DNA from: Pseudomonas putida S13.1.2
Lineage (GTDB): Bacteria > Pseudomonadota > Gammaproteobacteria > Pseudomonadales > Pseudomonadaceae
Direction of reading: 5' to 3'
Length of the DNA stretch: 64,000 nt
NCBI RefSeq assembly: GCF_000498395.2
Contig: NZ_CP010979.1
Span: 1,364,001 to 1,428,000 of the forward strand
Both the position numbers and the translations under genes were made by a program. Shown in pieces: positions 17,472-24,385 of this stretch; positions within the stretch are counted from its first letter, which is position 1; the number at the start of each line of letters is the position of its first letter. The notes under the pieces are model-generated. The model was not told the DNA's origin, did not search any database, and saw only the letters and a list, made by a program, of their open reading frames with translations.

Positions 17472-17819
17472 TTAGGAGCGTGGGTGTACCGGTGCTTCGT
17501 CACGGTTGAAGAGCTGGTCATGCTTTTCGGGGAAGAGGGAGATGTTGCCGCCGGTGCCAACGTACATCGGCGTGTCGAGGCTGGTGTTCTCGCTGCGCGT
17601 GCCGCGCTTGGTGGGCACTTTGTAGTCAAGCTTGTGCTTGATCTTTACCTGGTGGGAGTCGCCGATCTGGCTGAAGTCCAGGGTGATGGTGATTTTCCCT
17701 GCCTTGCCGTGATCGACAACGCCTGCGGCTACTTCCGAAAGGGCGTGACCGATTTGGCTGGCGAAGGCGCCGCCGTTGAGCTCCTGCAGGAACTCTGTGG
17801 TGTCAGTGGGCTTGGACAT
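17472..17819 (-). CDS. Hypothetical phage protein, partner of DUF2303 gene (115 aa)
   Basis: Starts MSKPTDTTEFLQELNGGAF at 17819 with AGGAG 8 bases upstream, itself preceded by a hairpin (TGCCG / CGGCA). Beta-rich middle (KITITLDFSQIGDSHQVKIK). It is usually adjacent to DUF2303 genes in Pseudomonas phages as I recall. Function unknown. Confidence 0.75.
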   Translation of the reverse strand: MSKPTDTTEFLQELNGGAFASQIGHALSEVAAGVVDHGKAGKITITLDFSQIGDSHQVKIKHKLDYKVPTKRGTRSENTSLDTPMYVGTGGNISLFPEKHDQLFNRDEAPVHPRS

Positions 17820-17907
17820 TGCTGCGTCTCCTGATGGGCGATGCCGCTGGGCGGCAGATTGATGTGCTGCTGGCGCCGGCCGTGCCGGACGCGCGAGGTG
17901 ATGCGTT

Positions 17908-18450
17908 TCATGCTTTTCTCGTCGCTCGCTTCTCGGCAGTGGTCGGGAAGTCGATTTCAAGCTCTCGGAGCAGTCGGCCCAGCTGCTTGAAGGAGATCTT
18001 CAGCTCGCGCACAACGTCTGCCCTGGACATCCCGACATTGCGGTAAGCAATGATTTTTTCTGCCTTCGCCAGGTCTTCGACGGGGTCGCTTAGTTTCTTG
18101 CCCAGGTTGCTCATGCCGTAGTTCGGATCGCGCTGGAACTTGAACTTGCCTTGTGCGGCAGCCCGCCCGAGCGTTGCTTGGGCGAGGCCGGTGTGAGCCA
18201 TTGCCTCTTTGTAAGTCATGGTCTTCGCCAGCTCGCGAAGCTCATCAAGCTGCTTCAGCCGAGCAGCCACCCGCTTGTTGACTGGGGCGGCGACGGATGC
18301 GCGCATTGGCTCAAGGTCGCGATGAGGTCGGTGTGGCACGTACTCGAACCCGGGCAGGGTTTCGACGGAACCACCGTCGCCAAAGAAGCTGTCGATGCTG
18401 GCGGTGAGCTGGGCCAGAATTTGGTCGCGGCTGTTCGATTGCCCAATCAT
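17908..18450 (-). CDS. HTH-containing phage protein (180 aa)
   Basis: Soluble basic protein with two HTH-like segments: MTYKEAMAHTGLAQATLGRA (about residues 78-97) and GMSRADVVRELKISFKQLGR (about 140-159). It may be a DNA-binding early regulator. ATGA-coupled to the gene upstream. Confidence 0.72.
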   Translation of the reverse strand: MIGQSNSRDQILAQLTASIDSFFGDGGSVETLPGFEYVPHRPHRDLEPMRASVAAPVNKRVAARLKQLDELRELAKTMTYKEAMAHTGLAQATLGRAAAQGKFKFQRDPNYGMSNLGKKLSDPVEDLAKAEKIIAYRNVGMSRADVVRELKISFKQLGRLLRELEIDFPTTAEKRATRKA

Positions 18451-18716
18451 TGCAGGCCGCCTTGTTTGCTGGCTGCGCCTGCCTCCATCGCATCCACAAA
18501 CCGCATGGCTGTCCGGTAGCTGTACGCGAAGCCCTGCTTGGCCCCGGTTGCGATCTCAATCACATCCCACGTCGCGCCCTTGCCAGATGCCTGGTAGCGG
18601 GGTGCGGTCTGGCCGATCTTGGCATGGGCCTCGGCCCTCACTGACTTGCTGCGCTCGAGCAGGGCCGCGAGCACGGCAAGCTTCTGCTCGAAAGCAGGGT
18701 GCATTGCTGTCTGCAT
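18447..18716 (-). CDS. Hypothetical phage protein (89 aa)
   Basis: Starts MQTAMHPAFEQKLAVLAALL at 18716 with GAGG 8 bases upstream. Predominantly helical, soluble; no family recognised. Its stop overlaps the next start (ATGA). Confidence 0.68.
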   Translation of the reverse strand: MQTAMHPAFEQKLAVLAALLERSKSVRAEAHAKIGQTAPRYQASGKGATWDVIEIATGAKQGFAYSYRTAMRFVDAMEAGAASKQGGLQ

Positions 18717-18735
18717 GGGGTGATCCTCGGGTTTG

Positions 18736-19119
18736 TCAGGCGTGGTATGCGAAGGCTTCGGCCTTGCGAACGATTCGAACTTGGGCGGTGCGGCGCTCCG
18801 GCGCACGGCGGTCGCGGCGTATTGGGTCGCTGTCGTCGATCACCGCGTGCATGGCGATGAGGCCGGCAAGGGCGATGCAGAGAGGACTGATGATCTGCTG
18901 CCGCATGGCCTTGGTGACCGCCTCGATGCGGCGTCCGGCTTCGAGCTTAAACAGTGCGGCTTCGATACGGTTGGCCACGGTGCCCGGGCTTACCGCCATC
19001 TCTCGGGCGATTTCCTTGGTGGTAAGGCCTTGGGCCACCCACAACAGCGCTTCCAGCTCCCGTGGTGCCAGCGCCTTGCCGAGCTGGCCTATCCATGAGC
19101 CGCAAGTGATCGTTTCCAT
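18736..19119 (-). CDS. LuxR/GerE-type HTH regulator (127 aa)
   Basis: Residues 15-65 (ALAPRELEALLWVAQGLTTK, EIAREMAVSPGTVANRIEAA) form a complete LuxR C-terminal HTH without a receiver or ligand domain. One hydrophobic segment follows (ISPLCIALAGLIAMHAVI). The ATG at 19119 with GAGGACCTTTC before it is preferred to a long upstream extension. A 16-base inverted repeat at 19138-19207 sits directly upstream and could be a control element. Stand-alone GerE-type HTH proteins occur in several Pseudomonas prophages. Confidence 0.78.
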   Translation of the reverse strand: METITCGSWIGQLGKALAPRELEALLWVAQGLTTKEIAREMAVSPGTVANRIEAALFKLEAGRRIEAVTKAMRQQIISPLCIALAGLIAMHAVIDDSDPIRRDRRAPERRTAQVRIVRKAEAFAYHA

Positions 19120-19137
19120 GAAAGGTCCTCGGTAGGC

Positions 19138-19207
19138 TGCATTGGTCGTGACGCTCGCTGCCGTGTACCTCCCGGACCAGGGGAGGGCGAACGTCACGAC
19201 CAATGCA
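19138..19207. repeat. 16-base perfect inverted repeat, 38-base spacer
   Basis: TGCATTGGTCGTGACG (19138-19153) is exactly complemented at 19192-19207. The spacer contains a nested CTCCC / GGGAG pair. It lies immediately upstream of the HTH gene start, so its RNA would fold into a long hairpin in the leader. Confidence 0.85.
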
Positions 19208-19234
19208 GTCGTGTAAGGTTGATGTTGGTGAGTG

Positions 19235-19420
19235 TTACGGGCTGTAAAGCGCACGGTCGTGTGCCTTACGGGCTGCAGCGGTGTGTGATCTGGCCGGCTC
19301 GGCGCCGGGCTCATTTTTTCGACTCAGCTTTACCTGGCCGCCGCTGGTGCTACCCCGACATACGTCAGACGGGCTGATCACTTCCAGTTGTGCGCAAGCC
19401 TGCGCATCCAGATCACACAC
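19235..19420 (-). CDS. Possible small protein (61 aa) spanning a large inverted repeat
   Basis: A GTG-started frame, MCDLDAQACAQLEVISPSDV then GGQVKLSRKNEPGAEPARSH. Its composition resembles other genes of the operon, but no good ribosome site is visible. Both ends lie within the arms of a 23-base inverted repeat, which may be the true functional element. Confidence 0.3.
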   Translation of the reverse strand: MCDLDAQACAQLEVISPSDVCRGSTSGGQVKLSRKNEPGAEPARSHTAAARKAHDRALYSP

Positions 19421-19430
19421 CGATGCAGCC
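19271..19430. repeat. 23-base inverted repeat with one mismatch, 114-base loop
   Basis: Arms at 19271-19293 and 19408-19430 pair with a single mismatch (cores GTGTGTGATCTGG and CCAGATCACACAC). This is the second large inverted repeat within 300 bases of early-operon DNA. Confidence 0.8.
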
Positions 19431-19466
19431 TGGTGATGGGAAACCAGGTAGATCGGGCAGTCAAAG

Positions 19467-19691
19467 TCAGGCTGACTTGGAGCAGGCTTCGAAGGCTGCT
19501 CGTTCCAGATCGAGACATTGCTCGTAATGAGCCATCGCGATTGGCATGTGATAGCTATCCAGCGGCCATTTACTCACCTTGCAGCCCTGACCTGCCGGGC
19601 AGTGGAATACGAAGAGCTCGCCTTCGTTCTTGTCCATCTCCAGGCTGACCTGGGCACCGCTATCGAAGCTGTCTTGGATAATCGTGGTCAT
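19467..19691 (-). CDS. Hypothetical phage protein (74 aa)
   Basis: Starts MTTIIQDSFDSGAQVSLEMD at 19691 with TGGAGC upstream. It contains FHCPAGQGCKVSKWP, two cysteines that might bind metal. It is coupled (ATGA) to a 55-codon gene upstream. Function unknown. Confidence 0.65.
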   Translation of the reverse strand: MTTIIQDSFDSGAQVSLEMDKNEGELFVFHCPAGQGCKVSKWPLDSYHMPIAMAHYEQCLDLERAAFEACSKSA

Positions 19692-19855
19692 TCGAATTGC
19701 TCCAGTGGATTCCCCCTGATGCACCCCACTTGAGGTGCACCGGGGAATCGTCTGGCGTCACCGCCCCAGATGGCAGCTCTGCACTCAATGCGTTGGCCTT
19801 GGGCTTCCCTCGCATCGCCTTCAATCTGAATACGGCGATGGTCGTTGGGGATCAT
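19688..19855 (-). CDS. Hypothetical small phage protein (55 aa)
   Basis: The frame MIPNDHRRIQIEGDAREAQG ... GNPLEQFE starts at 19855 after GGAG and ends in an ATGA overlap with the next gene. An ATGA overlap also joins it to the frame upstream, which supports real translation. A hairpin (GATTCCCC...TGCACC / GGTGCA...GGGGAATC, 19708-19749) lies within its coding end. Function unknown. Confidence 0.55.
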   Translation of the reverse strand: MIPNDHRRIQIEGDAREAQGQRIECRAAIWGGDARRFPGAPQVGCIRGNPLEQFE

Positions 19856-19951
19856 GTTGCTCCGCGCTTGAGTGCAGCCCTTGGGCCGGCTGTGTAGGGC
19901 ACGTATGCGCGGTTTGCCGACCCGTTTCGTCGGCTGGGCTTAATGCTTCAT
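19852..19951 (-). pseudogene. Small basic protein frame interrupted by a +1 shift
   Basis: AGGAGG lies 8 bases before an ATG at 19951, but the frame stops after three codons (MKH). The next frame reads KPSRRNGSANRAYVPYTAGP ... LKRGAT and ends in an ATGA overlap with the next gene. One extra T (ATTAAG instead of ATAAG) would explain the break. Alternatives are an ATT start or recoding. Confidence 0.45.
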
Positions 19952-20229
19952 TGGCAGGTTCCTCCTATGGTTTTTGATCCTCGCCATGCTCGTCGCCGGG
20001 TTTCCCCACCACTGCCTGCTGCAGCTACTGGCTACGCATCAGGTGGCTCGCATGGTCTGGCGTCCTCCATGTGGGAGTCCGGCAGCTATCCAGAGGCTGC
20101 GTGGTCGACGACTTAGCTTGTCCCGACCCAGGTGATGGCCTGGGTGCGTCGAGGTGGTCACGTCTGGTTGTGTAAAGAGCGGTGGCTTGTCAGGCCTGCC
20201 GAGGCTGTGTTGCGCCCCGATGGATAAAG
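19952..20229. other. Leader DNA between left promoter and first leftward gene
   Basis: No gene longer than about 15 codons is supported here. On the leftward transcript the only candidates are tiny frames (for example MRAT behind GGAGG near 20060). A hairpin CCCAGG-6-CCTGGG lies at 20127-20144, about 90 bases from the left operator; a nut-like antitermination site would be expected in this position, but no boxA was recognised. Confidence 0.4.
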
Positions 20230-20270
20230 TTAACCATCGGTATGCTTTTAACGTCAATACCGATGGTTAA
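20230..20270. promoter_or_regulatory. Left operator and leftward early promoter (OL/pL-like)
   Basis: TTAACCATCGGTAT (20230-20243) and its exact complement ATACCGATGGTTAA (20257-20270) form a 14-base inverted pair with 13-base spacing. The same element recurs beside the repressor start at 21578-21640. On the minus strand TTGACG, a good -35, lies between the two sites. It should drive the leftward early genes under repressor control. Confidence 0.85.
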
Positions 20271-20304
20271 TTTATTTTTCAAAGGCGTGCGCTATGATCC
20301 GGTT

Positions 20305-20324
20305 TACTGGATGCATATACAGTT
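20305..20324 (+). promoter_or_regulatory. LexA-like SOS box
   Basis: TACTGGATGCATATACAGTT fits the LexA pattern CTGT-N8-ACAG except for one base (CTGG). It lies 14 bases before the start codon of the DUF1654 gene, overlapping the likely promoter, so LexA could repress that gene. Confidence 0.6.
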
Positions 20325-20338
20325 AATAAGGAGGTGTC

Positions 20339-20656
20339 ATGGCCAAGCAAAACAAGACGGCGCCGACGCAGCAGCATCAAGGAATGACTGCGCTAGAGCG
20401 GCTGGGATTGAGGGTATCCAACATGATCAATCACCCAAAAGCGCAGGAGCAGCGCTGGGTGGCCATTCATCGACTGGACACAGATGGTGATGCTGAGTGG
20501 GGCGAGATCATGCGCATTCTTAGTGAAACGGATGGCCTGGAGATCACGCAGCTGGAAGAGGGCGGAATAAAAATCGAATGGGAGATGCAGAGCGTCGACG
20601 ACCGGGAGGCGCCGATCGAAGAGCTGGAGGCGCTTGAAGAGGAGGCGCCGTTCTAA
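20339..20656 (+). CDS. DUF1654 protein, probably SOS-regulated
   Basis: A 105-residue protein matching the Pseudomonas DUF1654 family: TALERLGLRVSNMINHPKAQ (about residues 17-36), then a compact alpha/beta segment with WGEIMRILSETDGLEI and GGIKIEWEM, and an acidic tail. AAGGAGG precedes the ATG, and a LexA-like box lies just upstream. A DUF1654 gene (PA0069) belongs, as I recall, to the P. aeruginosa LexA regulon, which agrees. It sits between the left operator and the repressor gene and converges on it, so its product may help induction. That role is inferred. Confidence 0.8.
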   Translation: MAKQNKTAPTQQHQGMTALERLGLRVSNMINHPKAQEQRWVAIHRLDTDGDAEWGEIMRILSETDGLEITQLEEGGIKIEWEMQSVDDREAPIEELEALEEEAPF

Positions 20657-20662
20657 CGGAAT

Positions 20663-20682
20663 AGCCCGCTTGCGGCGGGCTT
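20663..20682. terminator. Hairpin between convergent DUF1654 and repressor genes
   Basis: Stem GCCCGC / GCGGGC (20664-20680) with loop TTGCG, followed by TTC rightwards. It probably separates the two convergent transcripts. Confidence 0.6.
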
Positions 20683-20684
20683 CA

Positions 20685-21566
20685 TCAGGCTTTCTTGGCG
20701 TTCCAGATCAATAGGACCTTCGCATGGATCGTGACGTCGTCGATCCTGGCTTGTTGATCCTTGTGTTTCTCGTTGTCAGAGATCAGCCAGAAGTGGTCCT
20801 CGTCGAAGAACTGCAGGCGCTTGATGTACAGGTGGCCGTGCCAAGTCAGGACGTAGATACCGTCTCCGACGAACTCATTCACTCCACGGTCAACGATCAG
20901 CGGATCCTTGTCGTTGATCGTGCCCTCCATGCTCTGTCCCCAGCCGAAGATCATGGCCAGCGCAGACTGAGAGGTATAAGTAACCCCTTTTTCGTGTAGC
21001 ACCGACTCCTTCACGATCACGTTCCGCATGACTTCGGTGTAGTCAGGGGGTACCTGGCCGTGCCCCATCGAGGCGCGTATGTCGTATTGCGGGATGAAGA
21101 TCTCGTCTTTCTTCACCTTCAGGCCGGAGAAATCAGCGGACACGACATTGCTTGGGCGATCTTCAACCAGAGACTCTGCAACCGCAGCCGCGATCTTCTG
21201 CTGCGCATCCTCATCCAGCTTCTTTCCGGCGTGCTGCTTCAGCATCGCCATTACCTTTTCTGCCGCGCCTTTCTTGTGTTCCTGGTCGCCAGCTGGAAGC
21301 GACCGCAGCGATCGGATCTCGTCCGCTAGCCGTGGGCTGAACTGTTCAACCGGCACTTCCAAAAGCCTGGCCAACACCGCAGCGAACTTAGCGTTTAGCG
21401 GGTTGAGGCCTTTGAAATAGAGGTTCACCGCTGCCGGCGTCATGCCCGCTTCGTCGGCGATTTTCTTCTGACTGAGCTTCAACTCATTTTTGCGGGCGAG
21501 GAACAGCGCGTGCGCAGCCTCGCATTCAGCCAGGCGGTCAGGAGGGAGGATTCGTTTCTTGGTCAT
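20685..21566 (-). CDS. cI: CI-like prophage repressor (HTH + S24 LexA-type protease domain)
   Basis: A 293-residue repressor. An N-terminal XRE-type HTH (LSQKKIADEAGMTPAAVNLY, about residues 30-49) is joined by a linker to a C-terminal S24 domain with the Ser nucleophile in GQSMEGTI and the Lys base in YIKRL. The hinge reads RASMGHGQ, so the scissile bond would be M-G rather than the usual A-G or C-G. The ATG at 21566 has almost no ribosome site, as is common for repressors translated from leaderless or short messages. It is flanked by two operator clusters and maintains lysogeny. Confidence 0.93.
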   Translation of the reverse strand: MTKKRILPPDRLAECEAAHALFLARKNELKLSQKKIADEAGMTPAAVNLYFKGLNPLNAKFAAVLARLLEVPVEQFSPRLADEIRSLRSLPAGDQEHKKGAAEKVMAMLKQHAGKKLDEDAQQKIAAAVAESLVEDRPSNVVSADFSGLKVKKDEIFIPQYDIRASMGHGQVPPDYTEVMRNVIVKESVLHEKGVTYTSQSALAMIFGWGQSMEGTINDKDPLIVDRGVNEFVGDGIYVLTWHGHLYIKRLQFFDEDHFWLISDNEKHKDQQARIDDVTIHAKVLLIWNAKKA

Positions 21567-21577
21567 GGCGCGAACAT

Positions 21578-21640
21578 ATACCAATGGTTAAAGAATTGGG
21601 AGAAACCATCGGTATGGACAGATAATCAACCGATGGTTAA
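21578..21640. promoter_or_regulatory. Right operator, three sites (OR-like), with divergent promoters
   Basis: Three copies of the 14-base operator occur at 21578-21591 (ATACCAATGGTTAA), 21602-21615 (GAAACCATCGGTAT) and 21627-21640 (CAACCGATGGTTAA), about 25 bases apart, the lambda OR plan. A rightward -10 (GATAAT, 21621-21626) lies between sites two and three. The cI promoter faces left. Differences between the sites should grade affinities for CI and Cro. Confidence 0.88.
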
Positions 21641-21671
21641 TATCCGAAGCATGAACAACCGAGGCCCGATC

Positions 21672-21866
21672 ATGAGCGAGACCCCCCTCGACAAATTCGT
21701 TGCTGAAAAAGGGCAGTCCGAGGCTGCCAGGCTTCTCCGCGTGACGGCGCCTGCCATCCACAAGGCGCTGGTCGCAAAGCGGGATATCAGCGTTTTCGAG
21801 CTCCCAGATGGCGGTTATGCCGCTGTCGAGCGCCGGCCTTTTCCATCCCAGAGATCCGCTGCCTGA
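21672..21866 (+). CDS. cro: Cro-like repressor
   Basis: A 64-residue protein resembling lambda Cro in size and pattern: FVAEKGQSEAARLLRVTAPA then IHKALVAKRDI is the HTH, and the tail ends RRPFPSQRSAA like lambda Cro PFPSNKKTTA. ATG 21672 has GAGG 7 bases upstream; an in-frame ATG at 21651 is an alternative. It is the first rightward gene behind the three-site operator. Confidence 0.88.
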   Translation: MSETPLDKFVAEKGQSEAARLLRVTAPAIHKALVAKRDISVFELPDGGYAAVERRPFPSQRSAA

Positions 21867-21975
21867 CGCCGTAGGCCGTCTGACGGTGGGAATTATGAGA
21901 GATCTGGCATTGCGCCAGTAGATGACGGATATACCTGCGAATCCATCCAGTACAGGAATCGCAGGCGAAAAAAAA

Positions 21976-21996
21976 CCGCCTGGCAGGGCGGCTTTC
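21976..21996 (+). terminator. Hairpin between cro and the replication gene
   Basis: CCGCC-6-GGCGG (21976-21991) followed by CTTTCT. It occupies the position of lambda tR1 and may give early transcription attenuation relieved by antitermination. Confidence 0.45.
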
Positions 21997-22022
21997 TCTA
22001 CAACTTTCCAACGAGTTGAAGC

Positions 22023-22880
22023 ATGACAAACATAGTCCCACTTGACAAGTCCAGGGGGTTCACCCGAATGGACAACCAGCTCATGGATGGCCTGCTGGCT
22101 ATCGATCTCCCAGCTCGGGAGATGAAGATTGTGCTGTACGTGGCCAAGGCCACAATCAACTTCGGTGCTGGAGCTCAGCGCATCCCGGCAACGGACATCG
22201 CGAAAGCCATCCACGCCCACCCTGACACCGTGTCCAAGGCGGTTTCCAGTCTGCTGCGTCGCCGCGTTCTGTTCCGTGAGGGCGGTGCACGGGGTGACAT
22301 CGGCGTAAATGACCCGAAAGACTGGGTCTATGTGACTGAGCCGAAACAGACCAAAACAGCCGACTCGGCTGAAGTGGTCCGAATCGGCGAAGAGTCGAAA
22401 CAGACCAAAACCGCCGAGTCCCTTCTTTATTCTAAGAAAGAAACCCCCTATGTAAATCTTCCTTCGGAAGATGTTACATGCCCCCCCAGCGATTCGGAGC
22501 CTACTCCGGCCAAGGACGAGCGCAAGGCGCCCTTCGGCAAAGCCGCCATGCTGGCCGACAATCCGCATGGGCTCGATGAGTCACTGATCGCTGATTACTT
22601 GGCGGTCCGCAAGTCCAAGGGCGCCCCAATGAGCTCCCGGGTTTGGACGCGCTTGAACGACAAGCTTCGCCAGTGCCTGACCTTCGGTATCCAGCCTGCC
22701 CAGGTCATGGAAATCGTCATCGAGAGCGGGTGGCGCAGCTTCGAGGTGGAATGGATCACCAAGCGATTCGCCGCCAAATCGCCCGCACAGGGCAAACCAA
22801 ACAGCCGTCATCACGGCTTCAACGACCGCGACTACCACGACGGCCTCATTCCACGGGAGGATGGCACGTATGCGTTCTGA
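22023..22880 (+). CDS. Phage replication protein O-like
   Basis: A 285-residue replication initiator. The N-terminal half (FTRMDNQLMDGLLAIDLPAR to about residue 105) is the winged-helix phage O domain that binds origin iterons. A polar linker (about 105-190) includes two QTKT-containing repeats encoded by the DNA iterons. The C-terminal part, with RVWTRLNDKLRQCLTFGIQP, should contact the helicase loader. The downstream gene is DnaC-like, completing an O/P-type pair. Confidence 0.88.
   Translation: MTNIVPLDKSRGFTRMDNQLMDGLLAIDLPAREMKIVLYVAKATINFGAGAQRIPATDIAKAIHAHPDTVSKAVSSLLRRRVLFREGGARGDIGVNDPKDWVYVTEPKQTKTADSAEVVRIGEESKQTKTAESLLYSKKETPYVNLPSEDVTCPPSDSEPTPAKDERKAPFGKAAMLADNPHGLDESLIADYLAVRKSKGAPMSSRVWTRLNDKLRQCLTFGIQPAQVMEIVIESGWRSFEVEWITKRFAAKSPAQGKPNSRHHGFNDRDYHDGLIPREDGTYAF
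22342..22479. other. Probable phage origin of replication inside the O-like gene
   Basis: Two 22-base direct repeats with one mismatch (CGAAACAGACCAAAAC..., 22342-22363 and 22396-22417) are followed by A/T-rich DNA and an imperfect palindrome at 22450-22479 (ATGTAA...TTACAT). Iterons then an AT-rich tract within the linker-coding part of O is the lambda ori plan. Confidence 0.7.
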
Positions 22881-23664
22881 AAAAGTTGTCCACCTGTCGA
22901 GCATTGCCGGCCCGCAGGTCACCTCCATGGCCATGTGCGAAGAACATGGCCCGTATGAAGCAACCACTCACCAAGTCCTCAGCCACACCTTCCGCTCGCC
23001 GTGCCCAGGCTGCAAGGCGGCGCAGGTTGCCAAAAGCCAGGCCGAAGACGTCAAGCGTCAGCGCGTTGACCTCGCCTACAAGCTGGGTGACTCGCTGATT
23101 CCAAAGCGGTTCAAGGACAAGACCTTCGATAGCTACGCAGTGAGCTGCGACGGCCAGCACAAGGCTAAAGCGCGTTGCGAGCGCTATGCCGCAGAGTTCG
23201 AAGCCAACCTGGCCTCGGGCCGCTGCTTGATCCTGGTGGGCAACCCTGGCACCGGCAAAACTCATCTGGGGGTGTCGATCGCCCAGGCAGTCATGGCCAA
23301 CTCCACCCATACCGCTGCCTATCGGACCCTCGGCGGCATTCTGCAAGCCATCCGCGCAACGTTCGATGGAAGTTTGGGCCAGACAGAGGGAAGCATCCTT
23401 GACGCGCTGATTCGCCCGTCGCTGTTGGTGCTCGATGAAGTTGGGGCGAGCAAGGAGGCCCCGAGCGATTTCGAACTGAGCCGGCTGTTCTCGATCATCA
23501 ACGGCCGCTACGAGCGGATGCTACCGACCATTGTGATTTCCAACCTCGGCGCGAAAGAGCTCCCTGCGGCAATGGGTGAGCGTTCGGCTGATCGCTTGCG
23601 GGAGGGCGGCGGCATCGTCCTTCCGTTCGACTGGTCGTCCCACCGTGGTCGCGAGGGAATCTGA
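22870..23664 (+). CDS. DnaC-like helicase loader ATPase
   Basis: A 264-residue AAA+ protein. N-terminal cysteines (CEEHGPYE ... CPGC) suggest a small zinc site. Walker A is GNPGTGKTH, Walker B LLVLDEVG, with a sensor segment TIVISNLGAKEL and a C-terminal arginine region. The ATG at 22870 is preferred to 22861 because GGGAGG abuts the earlier one. It overlaps the O-like gene by 11 bases. It should load host DnaB at the phage origin, as lambda P or DnaC do. Confidence 0.9.
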   Translation: MRSEKVVHLSSIAGPQVTSMAMCEEHGPYEATTHQVLSHTFRSPCPGCKAAQVAKSQAEDVKRQRVDLAYKLGDSLIPKRFKDKTFDSYAVSCDGQHKAKARCERYAAEFEANLASGRCLILVGNPGTGKTHLGVSIAQAVMANSTHTAAYRTLGGILQAIRATFDGSLGQTEGSILDALIRPSLLVLDEVGASKEAPSDFELSRLFSIINGRYERMLPTIVISNLGAKELPAAMGERSADRLREGGGIVLPFDWSSHRGREGI

Positions 23665-23960
23665 TGCGCCAGACCAAGCTGACCAAGGCCGCGCGCGGTC
23701 GGGAGTGCCAGGTGCGCATTCCAGGCGTGTGCAATGGCGACCCCGAGACCACCGTCCTTGCGCACTACCGCCTGGCTGGCACCTGCGGCGTCGGCAAGAA
23801 GCCGCACGATCTGCAAGGCGCCTGGTCCTGCAGCGCCTGCCACGACGCATGCGATGGGCGCAGCCGTGCCGTGGACCGTGATACCGCCCGCCAGTATCAC
23901 GCCGAGGGGGTCATGCGCACCCAGGCGCTGCTGCTGAAAGAGGGGGTGCTGGTCGCATGA
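23664..23960 (+). CDS. YbcO-like nuclease (DUF1364)
   Basis: A 98-residue protein with the DUF1364/YbcO pattern: CQVRIPGVCNGDPETTVLAH near the N-terminus and SCSACHDACDGRSRAVDRD in the second half. The cysteine and histidine spacing resembles an HNH-like metal-binding nuclease of nin regions. The TGATG overlap couples it to the helicase loader. Confidence 0.82.
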   Translation: MRQTKLTKAARGRECQVRIPGVCNGDPETTVLAHYRLAGTCGVGKKPHDLQGAWSCSACHDACDGRSRAVDRDTARQYHAEGVMRTQALLLKEGVLVA

Positions 23961-24385
23961 AGCCCCCAGCCCTGCGCCAGTACAAGCCCAAGAAGACCAT
24001 CGCCAAGCGCGTTGATCGCGAGGGGCCCGAGCAGGCCGCTCTCATGCGGGAGATTGAGCTGCGCTACCCCGAGGTTTTCGAACTGATCTACCACGTTCCG
24101 AATGGAGGTCACCGACTCAAAGAGGTCGCGGCGAAACTCAAGGCGCAGGGCGTTAAGGCCGGGATTCCCGATCTGGTGTTGGCCATGGCCCGAGGCGGCT
24201 ATTTCGGCCTGTACATCGAGTTCAAGGCGACGGTCGATCCGGCGCCCGTATCACCCAGCCAACAAGCGTGCATTCGCCGGCTGAACGAACAAGGCTACCT
24301 GGCCGTTGTGTGTCAGGGGCATTTCGACGCCATGGAGTGCCTGAGGGCGTACCTGGCCCTGCCAAAAACGGAGGTTGCAGCATGA
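23957..24385 (+). CDS. VRR-NUC domain nuclease
   Basis: A 142-residue single-domain VRR-NUC protein. Visible motifs are HVPNGGHR, GVKAGIPDL and LYIEFKA, the metal-binding E-x-K type core, followed by SPSQQACIRRLNEQGY. Phage VRR-NUC proteins are thought to resolve branched DNA or act as structure-specific nucleases. It overlaps both neighbours by 4 bases in the nin-like operon. Confidence 0.88.
   Translation: MKPPALRQYKPKKTIAKRVDREGPEQAALMREIELRYPEVFELIYHVPNGGHRLKEVAAKLKAQGVKAGIPDLVLAMARGGYFGLYIEFKATVDPAPVSPSQQACIRRLNEQGYLAVVCQGHFDAMECLRAYLALPKTEVAA

Noticed and set aside
17729..17911. 60-codon leftward frame between two early genes
   Set aside because: It overlaps the well-supported 17472-17819 gene by about 90 bases and its second half is a frame shadow, despite an ATGA overlap at its start.
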